NCBI GenBank assembly: GCA_050633525.1 | Contig: JBOEGR010000026.1 | Span: 52,135-116,134, forward strand | Length of the DNA: 64,000 nt | Direction: 5' to 3' | Origin: CANLBN01 sp050633525 | Lineage (GTDB): Bacteria > Pseudomonadota > Gammaproteobacteria > Pseudomonadales > Cellvibrionaceae | Part shown: piece after piece, positions 53,318-62,951 of the stretch | Layout: each line of letters begins with the position of its first letter | How positions within the stretch are numbered: the first letter of the stretch is position 1 | Program-made: the position numbers and the translations under genes | Notes under the pieces: generated by a model | Seen by the model: only the letters and a program-made list of their open reading frames with translations | Database searches by the model: none | What the model was told of the DNA's origin: nothing

Positions 53318-54418
53318 TTATTGGTTGATAAAAGGGTATTTTACAACCCTCGCATTCACTTGCTTTTGACGTATTTTAACCTGAACAAGTGAATCAATAT
53401 TGATATCATCTATTCGATTAATTCGGGCAAGGGCTATGGATTTTTTTAAAGTAGGTGAAAAAGTACCGCTAGTAATTTCGCCAATAGCATCTCCATTTAT
53501 TAATACAGTTTGGTGACCACGCAAGACACCCTTATCCTCTAATATTAAACCGATCATTTTAAATTGTGATGGATTTAATAAAGCCTCTTTACCAATAAAA
53601 GAACGCTCATCTTTCAAGCCTACTGTCCACGATAAACCAGAATCTAATGGTGTGTAATCCTCACCTAAGTCAGATCCGTATAGCGCCATACCCGCTTCTA
53701 AGCGCAAAGTGTCACGAGCACCTAAACCACAGGCCGGTATTCCACTTTGTGCCAATTTTTTCCAAATACTAACGGCTTTATCTGCGGGAAGGATCATCTC
53801 AATGCCGTCTTCTCCGGTATAGCCTGTACGCCCGACAAAATAGTCATCAGCAAAGCCACCTTGAAATCGTTTTAAGCTGCTAATGAGTTCGGCTAAGGTA
53901 TTTAATTCTTTTTCTGTTGAAAAAAGCTCGTGTACTTTTTTAATGGCCTTGGGGCCTTGCACTGCAATCAAAGCCAGTTCGGGTTTCTCTGTAACTAATG
54001 TATTGAACGCTTCGGCTTGTTTTTTTATCCATGCCATATCTTTTTTATTGGTGGCAGCATTTGTTACTATTCGGCAGTGTTGATCATTGATGTAGTAAAC
54101 AATTAAGTCGTCAATCACGCCGCCATTTTCGTTTAGCATACAGCTGTATAAGGCTTTTCCTGAAAATGTTGTTGCTTTGTTAATATCGTTTGCCAGTAAA
54201 GTAGATAAAAAAGCTAAGGTCTGTTCGCCAGTAATATCAGATACCGTCATATGTGAAACATCAAACATGCCTACGTCTTTACGCACGGCGTGATGCTCTT
54301 CTACTTGAGATGCGTAGTTGCTGGGCAATAGCCAGCCGCCAAAATCGACAAGTTTTGCACCTAGTGCTAGGTGTTCTTCATACAAAGGCGTTTTTAAAGG
54401 AGGGGCTGAAACTGACAT
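53318..54418 (-). CDS. gcvT: Aminomethyltransferase (T-protein), glycine cleavage system
   Basis: This 366-residue protein shows the T-protein motifs KTPLYEEHLALGAKLVDFGGW, cut here at its conserved ends, and VGMFDVSHM, GRTGYTGEDGIE and GLGARDTLRLEAGM. It moves the one-carbon unit from GcvH-bound aminomethyl to tetrahydrofolate. Two starts are possible: ATG 54436, overlapping gcvH by eight bases with no ribosome-binding site, or ATG 54418 with GCAGG upstream. I use the latter; the former gives 372 residues. Confidence 0.92.
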   Translation of the reverse strand: MSVSAPPLKTPLYEEHLALGAKLVDFGGWLLPSNYASQVEEHHAVRKDVGMFDVSHMTVSDITGEQTLAFLSTLLANDINKATTFSGKALYSCMLNENGGVIDDLIVYYINDQHCRIVTNAATNKKDMAWIKKQAEAFNTLVTEKPELALIAVQGPKAIKKVHELFSTEKELNTLAELISSLKRFQGGFADDYFVGRTGYTGEDGIEMILPADKAVSIWKKLAQSGIPACGLGARDTLRLEAGMALYGSDLGEDYTPLDSGLSWTVGLKDERSFIGKEALLNPSQFKMIGLILEDKGVLRGHQTVLINGDAIGEITSGTFSPTLKKSIALARINRIDDINIDSLVQVKIRQKQVNARVVKYPFINQ

Positions 54419-54428
54419 ATTGGGCCTG

Positions 54429-54800
54429 CTATTCATCTAAAGTCTTTAAATAATCTTCTTGAGTCATTAATCCATCTAAACTTAACTCATTGTCGAATTG
54501 AATTTTGAAGAACCAGCCATTCTCTTCTGCACTCTCGTTCACTTTTTCAGGGCTATCTTCGAGGTCAGCGTTAATCGCGGTAATCTTCCCTTCAATAGGC
54601 GCGTAAACATCGCTTGCAGATTTAACGGATTCAACAACAGCGATTGCGCTGCCTTTTTCACACTCTTCTCCTACTGGCGGTAATTCGACAAACACAATTT
54701 CTCCTAGAGCTTGTTGTGCGTGATCGGTAATGCCGATAGTAGCAATATTATTTTCTATCGTGATCCATTCGTGGTCACTGGTGTAGTAGGTTGTTGACAT
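54429..54800 (-). CDS. gcvH: Glycine cleavage H-protein
   Basis: This 123-residue lipoyl carrier has the lipoylated Lys60 in VESVKSASDVYAP. It shuttles aminomethyl between GcvP and GcvT. An upstream extension to 54833 exists, but ATG 54800 (MSTTYYTSDHEW) gives the standard start and avoids overlap with the serine dehydratase gene. AGAGA lies about 12 bases upstream. Confidence 0.96.
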   Translation of the reverse strand: MSTTYYTSDHEWITIENNIATIGITDHAQQALGEIVFVELPPVGEECEKGSAIAVVESVKSASDVYAPIEGKITAINADLEDSPEKVNESAEENGWFFKIQFDNELSLDGLMTQEDYLKTLDE

Positions 54801-54826
54801 GATTGCTATTTCTCTCTTGGGTATAA

Positions 54827-56245
54827 TTAACATTCAATAATATTGACGGGCACATCGACGACGTTAGTTGCCAGTCCGCCACGTGACGTTTCTTTGTACT
54901 TTGACGACATGTCTTTGCCCGTTTCTCGCATGGTTTTGATTACTTTGTCTAAAGAAACAAGGTGAGAACCGTCGTTGGATAAAGCCATTCTGGAAGCGTG
55001 AATAGCTTTGACCGATGCAACTGCATTGCGCTCGATACAAGGTATTTGTACTAGACCACCAATAGGATCACAGGTTAAACCGAGATGGTGTTCCATAGCG
55101 ATTTCAGCTGCATTTTCTATTTGCTCCGGTGTCCCTTTTAGTACGGCAGTTAAACCAGCGGCAGCCATAGAGCAAGCAGAACCTACTTCGCCTTGACAGC
55201 CCACTTCAGCTCCACTAATAGACGCATTTTCTTTAAATAAAATACCAACAGCCGCAGCACTGAATAAAAATTCGTAAACGCCTTTAAGATTGGCGCCTTC
55301 AATAAATTGCATATAGTAGTGTAAAACAGAAGGAATAATGCCTGCGGCACCATTGGTGGGTGCGGTCACTATTCTACCTCCCGCTGCATTTTCTTCATTG
55401 ACTGCTAGCGCGTACAGGCTTATCCAATCTAGAGCGTTTAAAGGGTCATTGAGTAGTTTGGTATCGCTGCCGATAATATTTTTATCGAGTAATTGTTGAT
55501 GCAGTTTTTTTGCGCGTCTTGGTACTTTAAGGCCGCCGGGTAATAGGCCTTCTTCGCTGCAGCCTCTTTTCACGCAAGCCTGCATGACAGCCCAAATATT
55601 ATCTAACTGATGAGTAATTTCTTTCTCGTCTCGCCATACTTTTTCATTTTCGAACATGATCTCAGCTATGCTCAGTTGGTGTTTCTGGCAAAGGGCTAGT
55701 AATTGTTTTCCTGTTGTGAATTCATAAGGCAGTGAGTGCTCATCTTTTATAATGGGTTTATCATTTTTTGCGCGATTTTCATTAACAATAAAACCGCCTC
55801 CAACAGAATAGTAGTAACGTTCAGCTAGGCATTTCCCATTTCGATCAAAACATCGGAAACACATGCCATTGGCATGGTAGGGCAAGCTTTTTTTGCGGTG
55901 AAAAATAATATCTTGATCAGGTTCAAATGTAATATTATGTTGCTTGAGTAATGATATGGATTGTGTCTCGCGTATATGCTTAACACGGCTTTCAATATCT
56001 GTCACATTGACGGTGCTAGGTGTTTCTCCTTCAAAGCCTAAGATTAGTGCTTTAAGGGTTCCGTGCCCTTTTCCTGTCGAGCCGAGCGAGCCAAACATTT
56101 CTGCACTAACTTTGTCGACATTGGTAAGTGTGTTGTTTTTGTGGATTTCATCAATAAATTTTTTTGCAGCAACCATTGGCCCTACAGTATGTGAGCTGGA
56201 GGGGCCAATACCGATTTTAAAAAGATCAAAAATGCTGATACTCAT
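54827..56245 (-). CDS. L-serine dehydratase (iron-sulfur type)
   Basis: This 472-residue single-chain enzyme has IGPSSSHTVGPM near its N-terminus. Cys-containing segments CQGEVGSACSMAAAG and LTCDPIGGLVQIPCIERN in the C-terminal half would hold the [4Fe-4S] cluster. It converts L-serine to pyruvate and ammonia. The frame extends to 56293 inside glyA, but ATG 56245 starts the family sequence MSISIFDLFKIGIG and has AGAG upstream. Its place between glyA and gcvH suggests a glycine-to-serine-to-pyruvate route. Confidence 0.93.
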   Translation of the reverse strand: MSISIFDLFKIGIGPSSSHTVGPMVAAKKFIDEIHKNNTLTNVDKVSAEMFGSLGSTGKGHGTLKALILGFEGETPSTVNVTDIESRVKHIRETQSISLLKQHNITFEPDQDIIFHRKKSLPYHANGMCFRCFDRNGKCLAERYYYSVGGGFIVNENRAKNDKPIIKDEHSLPYEFTTGKQLLALCQKHQLSIAEIMFENEKVWRDEKEITHQLDNIWAVMQACVKRGCSEEGLLPGGLKVPRRAKKLHQQLLDKNIIGSDTKLLNDPLNALDWISLYALAVNEENAAGGRIVTAPTNGAAGIIPSVLHYYMQFIEGANLKGVYEFLFSAAAVGILFKENASISGAEVGCQGEVGSACSMAAAGLTAVLKGTPEQIENAAEIAMEHHLGLTCDPIGGLVQIPCIERNAVASVKAIHASRMALSNDGSHLVSLDKVIKTMRETGKDMSSKYKETSRGGLATNVVDVPVNIIEC

Positions 56246-56258
56246 AGCATGCTCTACT

Positions 56259-57503
56259 TTATCGATAAACAGGGAATGACAAACAAAGCTCAATAACTTT
56301 GTCTTTTATATCATTAATCACATCCGCATCTGCATGATGATCGAGTATGTAGCACATCCATTCCGCTAGTTGGCTTACTTCTTTCTCGCCCATGCCGCGA
56401 GTGGTAACCGCCGGTGTGCCGATACGAATCCCGCTGGTGACAAAAGGGGATTGAGGATCGTTAGGTACGGTATTTTTATTGACGGTAATATTCGCCATCC
56501 CCAATGCTGCATCAGCTGCTTTTCCGGTTAAGCCTTGTTTAACCAAACTGACTAAAAACAAATGATTATCTGTGCCCTTGGCGATGACCTCATAGCCTTT
56601 CTCCATAAAGACCTTGGCCATAGCTTGTGCATTGTTAATCACTTGTTGTTGATAAGTTTTAAACTCTGGCTGTAATGCTTCTCTAAAGGCAATGGCCTTG
56701 GCGGCAATCACATGCATCAAGGGACCGCCTTGTATGCCTGGAAATATCAAAGAGTTAAATTTTTTAGTTAGGTCATTCTCTTTGGCCGCTAAAATCATTC
56801 CGCCGCGTGGGCCGCGTAAGGTTTTGTGTGTGGTGGTGGTGACTGCATCAGCATAAGGGACGGGATTGGGATACAGTCCCGCAGCGACGAGCCCGGCTAC
56901 GTGAGCCATATCGACCAGTAAATATGCGCCAACGCTATCGGCAATATCACGAAATTTAGACCAATCCATTGTTCGAGAGTAAGCAGAAAACCCAGCCACA
57001 ATTAGTTTGGGTTTATGTTCTGTCGCGAGAGCTTGGATATCATCGTAATCGAGTTCGCCAGTCTGCGTATTAATACCGTATTGGACTGAGTGATAGATTT
57101 TTCCCGAAAAATTGGGTGCAGCACCGTGAGTCAGGTGGCCACCATGATCTAAAGAGAGGCCCAGAATAGTGTCTCCGGGTTGAATCAATGCCATATAAAC
57201 AGCCGCATTAGCTTGCGAGCCAGAGTGTGGTTGCACATTAGCATAGCCTGCATCAAATAAGGTTTTAGCTCTTTCCATAGCCAGAGCTTCAACCGTGTCG
57301 ACATGCTCACAACCACCGTAGTAGCGCTTATGAGGGTAACCTTCGGCATATTTGTTAGTGAGCTCACTACCCTGCGCCAGCATCACCTCTTTACTTGTGT
57401 AATTCTCTGAGGCAATGAGTTCTATATGCTCCTCTTGCCTTGTTTGCTCTTTTGAAATGGCGTTCCAGATATCGCTATCGGATTGTTCTAGATGACTTTT
57501 CAT
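56259..57503 (-). CDS. glyA: Serine hydroxymethyltransferase
   Basis: This 414-residue PLP enzyme has Lys227 in TTTHKTLRGPRGG, the N-terminal HIELIASENYTSKEV and GCEHVDTVE. It interconverts glycine and serine using the 5,10-methylene-THF made by the glycine cleavage system. ATG 57503 is used; a TTG two codons upstream is the only alternative. It is the first gene of the glycine operon. A 227-base gap upstream, after the LysR gene, presumably holds the promoter. No glycine riboswitch blocks were seen there. Confidence 0.95.
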   Translation of the reverse strand: MKSHLEQSDSDIWNAISKEQTRQEEHIELIASENYTSKEVMLAQGSELTNKYAEGYPHKRYYGGCEHVDTVEALAMERAKTLFDAGYANVQPHSGSQANAAVYMALIQPGDTILGLSLDHGGHLTHGAAPNFSGKIYHSVQYGINTQTGELDYDDIQALATEHKPKLIVAGFSAYSRTMDWSKFRDIADSVGAYLLVDMAHVAGLVAAGLYPNPVPYADAVTTTTHKTLRGPRGGMILAAKENDLTKKFNSLIFPGIQGGPLMHVIAAKAIAFREALQPEFKTYQQQVINNAQAMAKVFMEKGYEVIAKGTDNHLFLVSLVKQGLTGKAADAALGMANITVNKNTVPNDPQSPFVTSGIRIGTPAVTTRGMGEKEVSQLAEWMCYILDHHADADVINDIKDKVIELCLSFPVYR

Positions 57504-57730
57504 TATCAATTCTCACGATTGTATTTGAGTATTATCGATCCAGCTTCCTAGATTTGTAAAATTGATAATTTTAATTTTTCGATTAGTTTTTTAAATTGAT
57601 GTCGTAACGCTAGACATTCTGGGGAGGTGTTAAATGGAGTTGCTATTAAAGTGGCTAAAATTATATTCCAATGGTGCCTGTGTGAGTGTAGGGCAGCTCG
57701 TATCAGCAGTGTGAACGTTCAGGCATTTCG

Positions 57731-58585
57731 CTATAGTGATTGCCTTATATAATCAGCTAATACAGTGGTTGCTTTTGTCATCTCTTTTTCTGCTGAAAGT
57801 AAGGTAATTCCAATGTTATCGAGTTCTTGAGAATTTGCTGGTGAGGGAATAATCTTCAGGCTATCTGGAACAGTGCTTTCTGCGATTACGGTGATGCCTA
57901 ACCCTTCTTCAATGGCTGATTTTATCCCTGATAAGTCCATTATTGTGTAAATAATTTGCCAAGCTATACCTGCTTGGTCCAGTTGTTGAATTGCTCTCTT
58001 CCTGTATATACATCCCTCCGGTGCTACGATTAGCGGCACTGGTAAGGTGGAATCATGATTGCTAAATCCTCTTGCGGCTACCCAGACTAATTTATCTCTT
58101 TTTACATCTGGTTTGTTTTGTTCTTCTGGGTGTTCATTGATTGATAATATCAAATCATATTTTTTTTGTTTGAGATCTTGGTTTAAATTACGGCTAAGAT
58201 CACAGATCACTTCAAGTGTAATTTGAGGGTTTTTCCTTGCAAAACTACCCACTATTTTAGGTAGCAGTGACGTAGCAAACTCACTGGGTATGCCCAGTCT
58301 CACTTTGCCCACAATATTTTTACTTTCTAATTCCCCTAGTGCTTTATCATTTAGTTGAAGAATTTGTACGGCGTAGCGCATGAGTATTTCCCCGGCGCTC
58401 GTGAGTTCAAAGTTATGCCCTTTGCGGTGAAAAATTTGCTGGCCTAATAGCTCTTCTAGTTTTTTAATTTGTAAGCTAATAGCAGATTGAGAGCGTGCAA
58501 GTTTATCCCCTGCTTGTGTAAAACTACCAAGCTCTGCAATAGTAACAAATGAGCGTAGCGCTTCTATAGAGATGTTTTTAATCAT
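57731..58585 (-). CDS. LysR-family transcriptional regulator
   Basis: This 284-residue protein has the LysR helix-turn-helix at residues ~5-62 (ALRSFVTIAELGSFTQAGDKL, then ISLQIKKLEELLGQQIFHR). An effector domain follows, with GKVRLGIPSEFATSLLP. It lies upstream of glyA on the same strand and downstream of an Lrp-type gene. It may control the glycine operon or the Lrp/ald pair, but the ligand is unknown. Confidence 0.88.
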   Translation of the reverse strand: MIKNISIEALRSFVTIAELGSFTQAGDKLARSQSAISLQIKKLEELLGQQIFHRKGHNFELTSAGEILMRYAVQILQLNDKALGELESKNIVGKVRLGIPSEFATSLLPKIVGSFARKNPQITLEVICDLSRNLNQDLKQKKYDLILSINEHPEEQNKPDVKRDKLVWVAARGFSNHDSTLPVPLIVAPEGCIYRKRAIQQLDQAGIAWQIIYTIMDLSGIKSAIEEGLGITVIAESTVPDSLKIIPSPANSQELDNIGITLLSAEKEMTKATTVLADYIRQSL

Positions 58586-58627
58586 GTTGCTGTTACCATT
58601 TTAATTAAGTTCGCCGCTGTGAGTAGC

Positions 58628-59116
58628 TTATTCCGCATCGGGCTCGGGGATATCGAAGTTATCTGTTTCTTTCACTTCTTCCATAACCATGTAAGTTCTA
58701 GTCGAATTTACGTGTGGTAAAGACAGCAATGTTTCACTTAATAATTTTCGATAAGCGACCATATCAGACACTCTTGCTTTGAGTAAGTAATCGAAGTCAC
58801 CTGATACAAGGTGGCACTCCATTATTTCTGGTAGCTTTCTAACTTTGATTCGAAAATCGCCAAATACATGCTTAGAGGTTTTGTCTAATCTTATCTCTAC
58901 GAAGACCAGCAATTTTGCACCCACAAAATCGGGGTCTATTTTGATGGTGTAGCCTTCAATACAGCCAATTTTTTCAAGCCGCTTGGTTCGGTTTAAGCAG
59001 GGGGTTTGGCTAAGGCCGACTTCGCGAGCCAAATCGACATTCGATATTCGAGCATTTTCCTGAAGTATTCTCAAGATTTTTCGGTCTACTTTGTCGAGGG
59101 TGTCTGTTTTATTCAT
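58628..59116 (-). CDS. Lrp/AsnC-family regulator divergent from alanine dehydrogenase
   Basis: This 162-residue protein has the Lrp helix-turn-helix in residues ~8-65 (LDKVDRKILRILQENARISN, LAREVGLSQTPCLNRTKRLE). The RAM ligand domain includes VSGDFDYLLKARVSDM. It is divergent from ald by 169 bases, the usual arrangement for a regulator activating alanine dehydrogenase in response to L-alanine. A dyad at 59151-59169 is a candidate binding site. Confidence 0.9.
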   Translation of the reverse strand: MNKTDTLDKVDRKILRILQENARISNVDLAREVGLSQTPCLNRTKRLEKIGCIEGYTIKIDPDFVGAKLLVFVEIRLDKTSKHVFGDFRIKVRKLPEIMECHLVSGDFDYLLKARVSDMVAYRKLLSETLLSLPHVNSTRTYMVMEEVKETDNFDIPEPDAE

Positions 59117-59150
59117 CTAAAAGCCCATAGTTTATGTAACTTCATATAAT

Positions 59151-59169
59151 AATAGTGGAAATCACTATT
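59151..59169. promoter_or_regulatory. Candidate Lrp-type operator in the lrp-ald gap
   Basis: AATAGTG and CACTATT form a perfect seven-base dyad around GAAAT. A related TTTCACTATT lies further down near 59220. The position between the divergent genes suits control of both. Confidence 0.45.
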
Positions 59170-59285
59170 AAATTAAAATAATAAGGTTTTAAAAACTATA
59201 TTATTTCGTAATTAAGATAATTTCACTATTGTTTGTCGCTATAATTTTTTCAACTAAATGGCTGCTATAAACAATAGGTAAGAAG

Positions 59286-60398
59286 ATGAAATTAGGTGTC
59301 CCCAAAGAAATAAAAAATCATGAATATCGAGTGAGTATGATCCCAGCTTCCGTGGCGGAATTGACGCGAAGGTGTCATGAAGTGATCGTTCAAACTGGTG
59401 CAGGAGAAGGTGTTGGCTTTAATGATGATGACTACATCCGCGCCGGTGCAACAATCGTTGATTCTGCTAGAGAGGTATTTTCCGCTGCGGATATGATTGT
59501 CAAAGTAAAAGAGCCCCAAGCTGAAGAGAGGGCAATGTTAAGGCCTAACCAGCTCTTATTTACTTACTTGCACCTTGCTCCAGATGCTGCACAGACGCAG
59601 GACTTAATCGACAGCGGGGCTATCGCAATTGCCTATGAAACCATTACCTCTGATTCTGGCCAGCTCCCATTGTTGGCGCCAATGTCGGAAGTGGCGGGGA
59701 GAATGTCAGTGCAGGCAGGCGCGCATTGCTTAGAAAAGGCGCAAGGGGGAAGTGGCGTATTGTTAGCTGGTGTGCCCGGAGTGATGCCTGCTCAAGTGAG
59801 TATTATTGGTGGTGGCGTTGTCGGCGCGAATGCCGCACAAATGGCCATAGGAATGGGAGCTAAGGTAACCATCTTGGATAATAATATCGATACCTTGAGG
59901 CGGCTTGATCGTCAATTCGGTGCCTCAGCGCAGTTGATATATTCGACGCACGACTCTTTGGCTGAGAGTGTGGCGGGTTCAGATTTAGTGATTGGTGCAG
60001 TGCTTATTCCTGGTGCCGCAGCGCCTAAATTGGTAACGGCTGATATGATAAAAACAATGAAGCCGGGTTCTGTCGTTGTGGATGTTGCAATCGATCAAGG
60101 TGGTTGCTTTGAAACGTCAAAGCCAACAACACATCAGGAGCCAACTTATGTGGTAGATGGCGTGGTTCACTACTGTGTGGCTAATATGCCCGGTGGTGTC
60201 GCGCGGACATCGTCTTTAGCATTAAATAATGCAACTTTGCCGTATATTATTAAATTGGCAGATAAATGGGGCGAGGCATTGCTTGCTGATCCCCACTTTT
60301 TGAATGGCTTAAATGTCTGCCGTGGCAAGGTGACTAATTTGGCAGTTGCTGATGCTCTCGGTTACTCCTATGTCGAAGCCGCTTCTTTATTGGGGTAG
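59286..60398 (+). CDS. ald: Alanine dehydrogenase
   Basis: This 370-residue enzyme has the substrate-binding Lys75 (VKVKEP), catalytic His96 (TYLHLAPD) and the NAD-binding IIGGGVVGANAAQMAIGMGA. It interconverts L-alanine with pyruvate and ammonia using NAD. AAGAAG precedes the ATG directly. The divergent Lrp-type gene is its probable regulator. A strong hairpin follows the stop. Confidence 0.96.
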   Translation: MKLGVPKEIKNHEYRVSMIPASVAELTRRCHEVIVQTGAGEGVGFNDDDYIRAGATIVDSAREVFSAADMIVKVKEPQAEERAMLRPNQLLFTYLHLAPDAAQTQDLIDSGAIAIAYETITSDSGQLPLLAPMSEVAGRMSVQAGAHCLEKAQGGSGVLLAGVPGVMPAQVSIIGGGVVGANAAQMAIGMGAKVTILDNNIDTLRRLDRQFGASAQLIYSTHDSLAESVAGSDLVIGAVLIPGAAAPKLVTADMIKTMKPGSVVVDVAIDQGGCFETSKPTTHQEPTYVVDGVVHYCVANMPGGVARTSSLALNNATLPYIIKLADKWGEALLADPHFLNGLNVCRGKVTNLAVADALGYSYVEAASLLG

Positions 60399-60453
60399 TC
60401 CAAACGATCTGAGTTTGTGTGTGAACTCCTAGCTTTTACTAAAAAGGAATATG

Positions 60454-60487
60454 ATAAACTGCCCTTATACTCATAAGGGCAGTTTAT
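60454..60487. terminator. Perfect 15-base-pair hairpin, ald terminator or operator
   Basis: ATAAACTGCCCTTAT and ATAAGGGCAGTTTAT pair perfectly across an ACTC loop. It ends three bases before the ATG of the next gene, covering any ribosome-binding site. Confidence 0.7.
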
Positions 60488-60490
60488 TCT

Positions 60491-62158
60491 ATGTATTTTA
60501 AATACACATTCCTTTCCCTATTTTCAGTCTTACTTCTTTTAATGAGCCCCGTATCTGTTTATGCTCAAGATGAGGGTGAAAATGCGGACGAGCCGTTCAC
60601 CATCGAACTTGGTTTGTCGCAACTTAAGCAAGCATTGTCTGAGAAAGAAAAAGAAAAAAGGTCTCTGGAGCGCCAATTTAAATCTGAGCAAGATGAGCTC
60701 ATCAAAGATCAATTACAACAGGAATTAACTTCCGCTAATGAGGTTATTGTTGGGCTGCGTGAGGAAATTGTGGCTTTATCTACAGGCGGAGCAAGGTTGT
60801 ATGATGAACCCCCTGTTGTTCAACGAGAGTTTGACTGGCGTAAAGACTTGGAACTGATTTTTGAGCCTTTACTCGATCAGTTAAGACAGATTAGTGAGCG
60901 TCCACGTGTCATTGAAAAGTTAGAGTCCGATATTGCTTTTTGGCAAGATCGAAAGGTAGAGCTAAGCGCAGCGATTGCAAATTTAAAGGCTAATATTGAT
61001 GAGGTGAGTAGTAGTGCTTTAAAAAAGGATTTACGTGCTTTGTTGAATACCGCCACATCAAGAGCCAATACTGCTGAGCAAAAGCTATCGTTGTTAAGTA
61101 ATGAACTTGCTGTTTTGGAGAGACAAAAAAATCCTATTTGGTCTACTCTTGGTGACATATTCTCTACTATCATTCTCAGTATACTGTTTCATTTTTTTAT
61201 TGCGGTTGTCGTTGCCTTTCTCGTCTATCAAGCGATTCGCTTGCTCACTCTATTACCCATTTATATTATCGCTAAAAACAACCCCGGTGAAGCAGTCACT
61301 GCTGAACACGCAGTTGTTATTTTTCGAGTTGTAATTGGTTCTTTGTTAGCGGTGATGACTTATTTTATTGTCTTATATAGTTTTGCTGAATGGTTATTGT
61401 TGGTTGTTTCTTTTCTACTGATTATGGGGCTTGCTTTAGCTCTGAGGAATACCTTGCCTCAATATTTTGTTGAGATTAAAACGGTGCTCAATATGGGCTC
61501 AATACGACAAGGTGAGCGAATTACTTTTAATGGTTTGCCTTGGAGAGTGACTCGCCTTAATGTGAATACACGCTTACACAACCCGGCTCTCCATGGTCAT
61601 CTCAGGGTGCCGTTGGCAGAGTTGATTGCCAGCAGCTCCCGCCCTTATCATAAGGATGAGCCTTGGTTTCCTACGAAGGTTGGGGATGTTGTTTTTCTCG
61701 AAGACGAGGTTTTTGGTAAGGTTGTTCGGCAGACTCCAGATATTGTCGAGTTGAATTTAGGTGGCTCGATTTATAGCTATCAAACCTCGGACTTTTTATC
61801 TAAGCGGCCTCGCAATTTGTCTCGAGAGGGCTTCACTATTTACGAAATTTTTGGCTTCGATTATCAGCATCAAAAAACGATTACCCATGAAATTCTCGAT
61901 ATCTATAAGTCTGCAATTGTAAAAGCAATAAGTGAGTCAGATTTTGCTGAATACAACAATTATATTAGTGTGGATTTTGAGAGTGCCTCAGCGTCTTCTT
62001 TGGATTTTAAAATTTTCGCCTCATTTTCAGGAGAGGCCGCTGAAAGTTATTTTAAAATTAAACGCTTATTGCAAAAAGCCTCTGTGGAAGTCGCGAATGA
62101 GCATGCTTGGGTTATTCCCTTTCAGCAGTTGACTGTGCATCATCAACCGGTTGAATAG
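60491..62158 (+). CDS. MscS-like mechanosensitive channel family protein with periplasmic coiled coil
   Basis: This 555-residue protein has a signal peptide (about residues 1-25, ending VYAQD). A coiled-coil region (about 40-90 and 135-210) follows, then three or four membrane segments (about 225-325) and an MscS-like beta domain (NMGSIRQGERITFNGLPWRVT). The C-terminal ~180 residues are soluble. The layout recalls the larger MscK/MscM-type channels in shortened form. The last membrane helix lacks an obvious glycine/alanine MscS pore signature, so channel activity is uncertain. A perfect hairpin abuts the ATG. Confidence 0.7.
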   Translation: MYFKYTFLSLFSVLLLLMSPVSVYAQDEGENADEPFTIELGLSQLKQALSEKEKEKRSLERQFKSEQDELIKDQLQQELTSANEVIVGLREEIVALSTGGARLYDEPPVVQREFDWRKDLELIFEPLLDQLRQISERPRVIEKLESDIAFWQDRKVELSAAIANLKANIDEVSSSALKKDLRALLNTATSRANTAEQKLSLLSNELAVLERQKNPIWSTLGDIFSTIILSILFHFFIAVVVAFLVYQAIRLLTLLPIYIIAKNNPGEAVTAEHAVVIFRVVIGSLLAVMTYFIVLYSFAEWLLLVVSFLLIMGLALALRNTLPQYFVEIKTVLNMGSIRQGERITFNGLPWRVTRLNVNTRLHNPALHGHLRVPLAELIASSSRPYHKDEPWFPTKVGDVVFLEDEVFGKVVRQTPDIVELNLGGSIYSYQTSDFLSKRPRNLSREGFTIYEIFGFDYQHQKTITHEILDIYKSAIVKAISESDFAEYNNYISVDFESASASSLDFKIFASFSGEAAESYFKIKRLLQKASVEVANEHAWVIPFQQLTVHHQPVE

Positions 62159-62186
62159 TTAAGGAGCCTCTTTGTGACACTAAAAG

Positions 62187-62792
62187 CTAACGACTGCAAA
62201 GCCAGTGCGGGTAATGAATTTTGTAGTAAAGCGCTGCGGTCCGAAAAATAAAGGTGATCGAAATAGATAGAGGGATATTGACATTGGGATTTGGCAGCCA
62301 TTGATGCAACAACACGTATACGCAAAGCCCGAGTAGTACTGGGGTAGCATACATTTCTTTTCTGAGTAGGAGTGATGGTCTGCCTGCCAGTACGTCTCTT
62401 AGTATTCCTCCAAAAATGGCTGTGATCAGCCCCATAACGATAGCAATCGATGGCCCAAAGCCTAATGCAATAGTTTTAGCAGCGGCTGTAATGGAAAATA
62501 AAGCCATGCCTAATCCATCTAAATAGAGTAGTAGTTCTTGTTTGTTTGATAGGCTCCTAACAATGAAAAAAGCAATGAATGATGTGAATATGGCGACCCA
62601 TAAAAACCACAAATCATTGACCCAGAAAATAGGGAATTGTCCGAGAACGATATCTCTTATTGTTCCGCCGCCTAAGGCTGTCACGGCTCCCAAAAATATC
62701 ACGCTGAAGATGTCTAAATTCTTATTTTGTGTGGCGATAACACTGGTAATGGCAAAAACACTGATGCTGAACATACCCAAGAGGTAAATCAT
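62187..62792 (-). CDS. TRIC/UPF0126 (YicG-type) cation-channel family membrane protein
   Basis: This 201-residue protein has about seven membrane segments in two repeats, each with the family motif: GGTIRDIVLGQFP in the first, GGILRDVLAGRPSLLLRKE in the second. This is the UPF0126 family, structurally related to trimeric intracellular cation channels and sometimes called glycine transporters. It converges on the MscS-like gene with 28 bases between the stops. The physiological substrate is not settled. Confidence 0.88.
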   Translation of the reverse strand: MIYLLGMFSISVFAITSVIATQNKNLDIFSVIFLGAVTALGGGTIRDIVLGQFPIFWVNDLWFLWVAIFTSFIAFFIVRSLSNKQELLLYLDGLGMALFSITAAAKTIALGFGPSIAIVMGLITAIFGGILRDVLAGRPSLLLRKEMYATPVLLGLCVYVLLHQWLPNPNVNIPLSISITFIFRTAALYYKIHYPHWLCSR

Positions 62793-62951
62793 TGTTTTGT
62801 CAGCCTTTATTATGTAGTTTAAAAATGAATCTATACTAGTTGATTAATGCTCTTTTTATCAAGTTTGAGACCATATTGGTACGGTAGCAGCCAAGACATG
62901 ATGGTGGCTCATCTGTTAATATTAGAAGCTAATTTGTGATAGGAATAAGTA

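Noticed and set aside
57504..57730. Possible glycine riboswitch before glyA
   Set aside because: The conserved aptamer blocks are absent on the coding strand.
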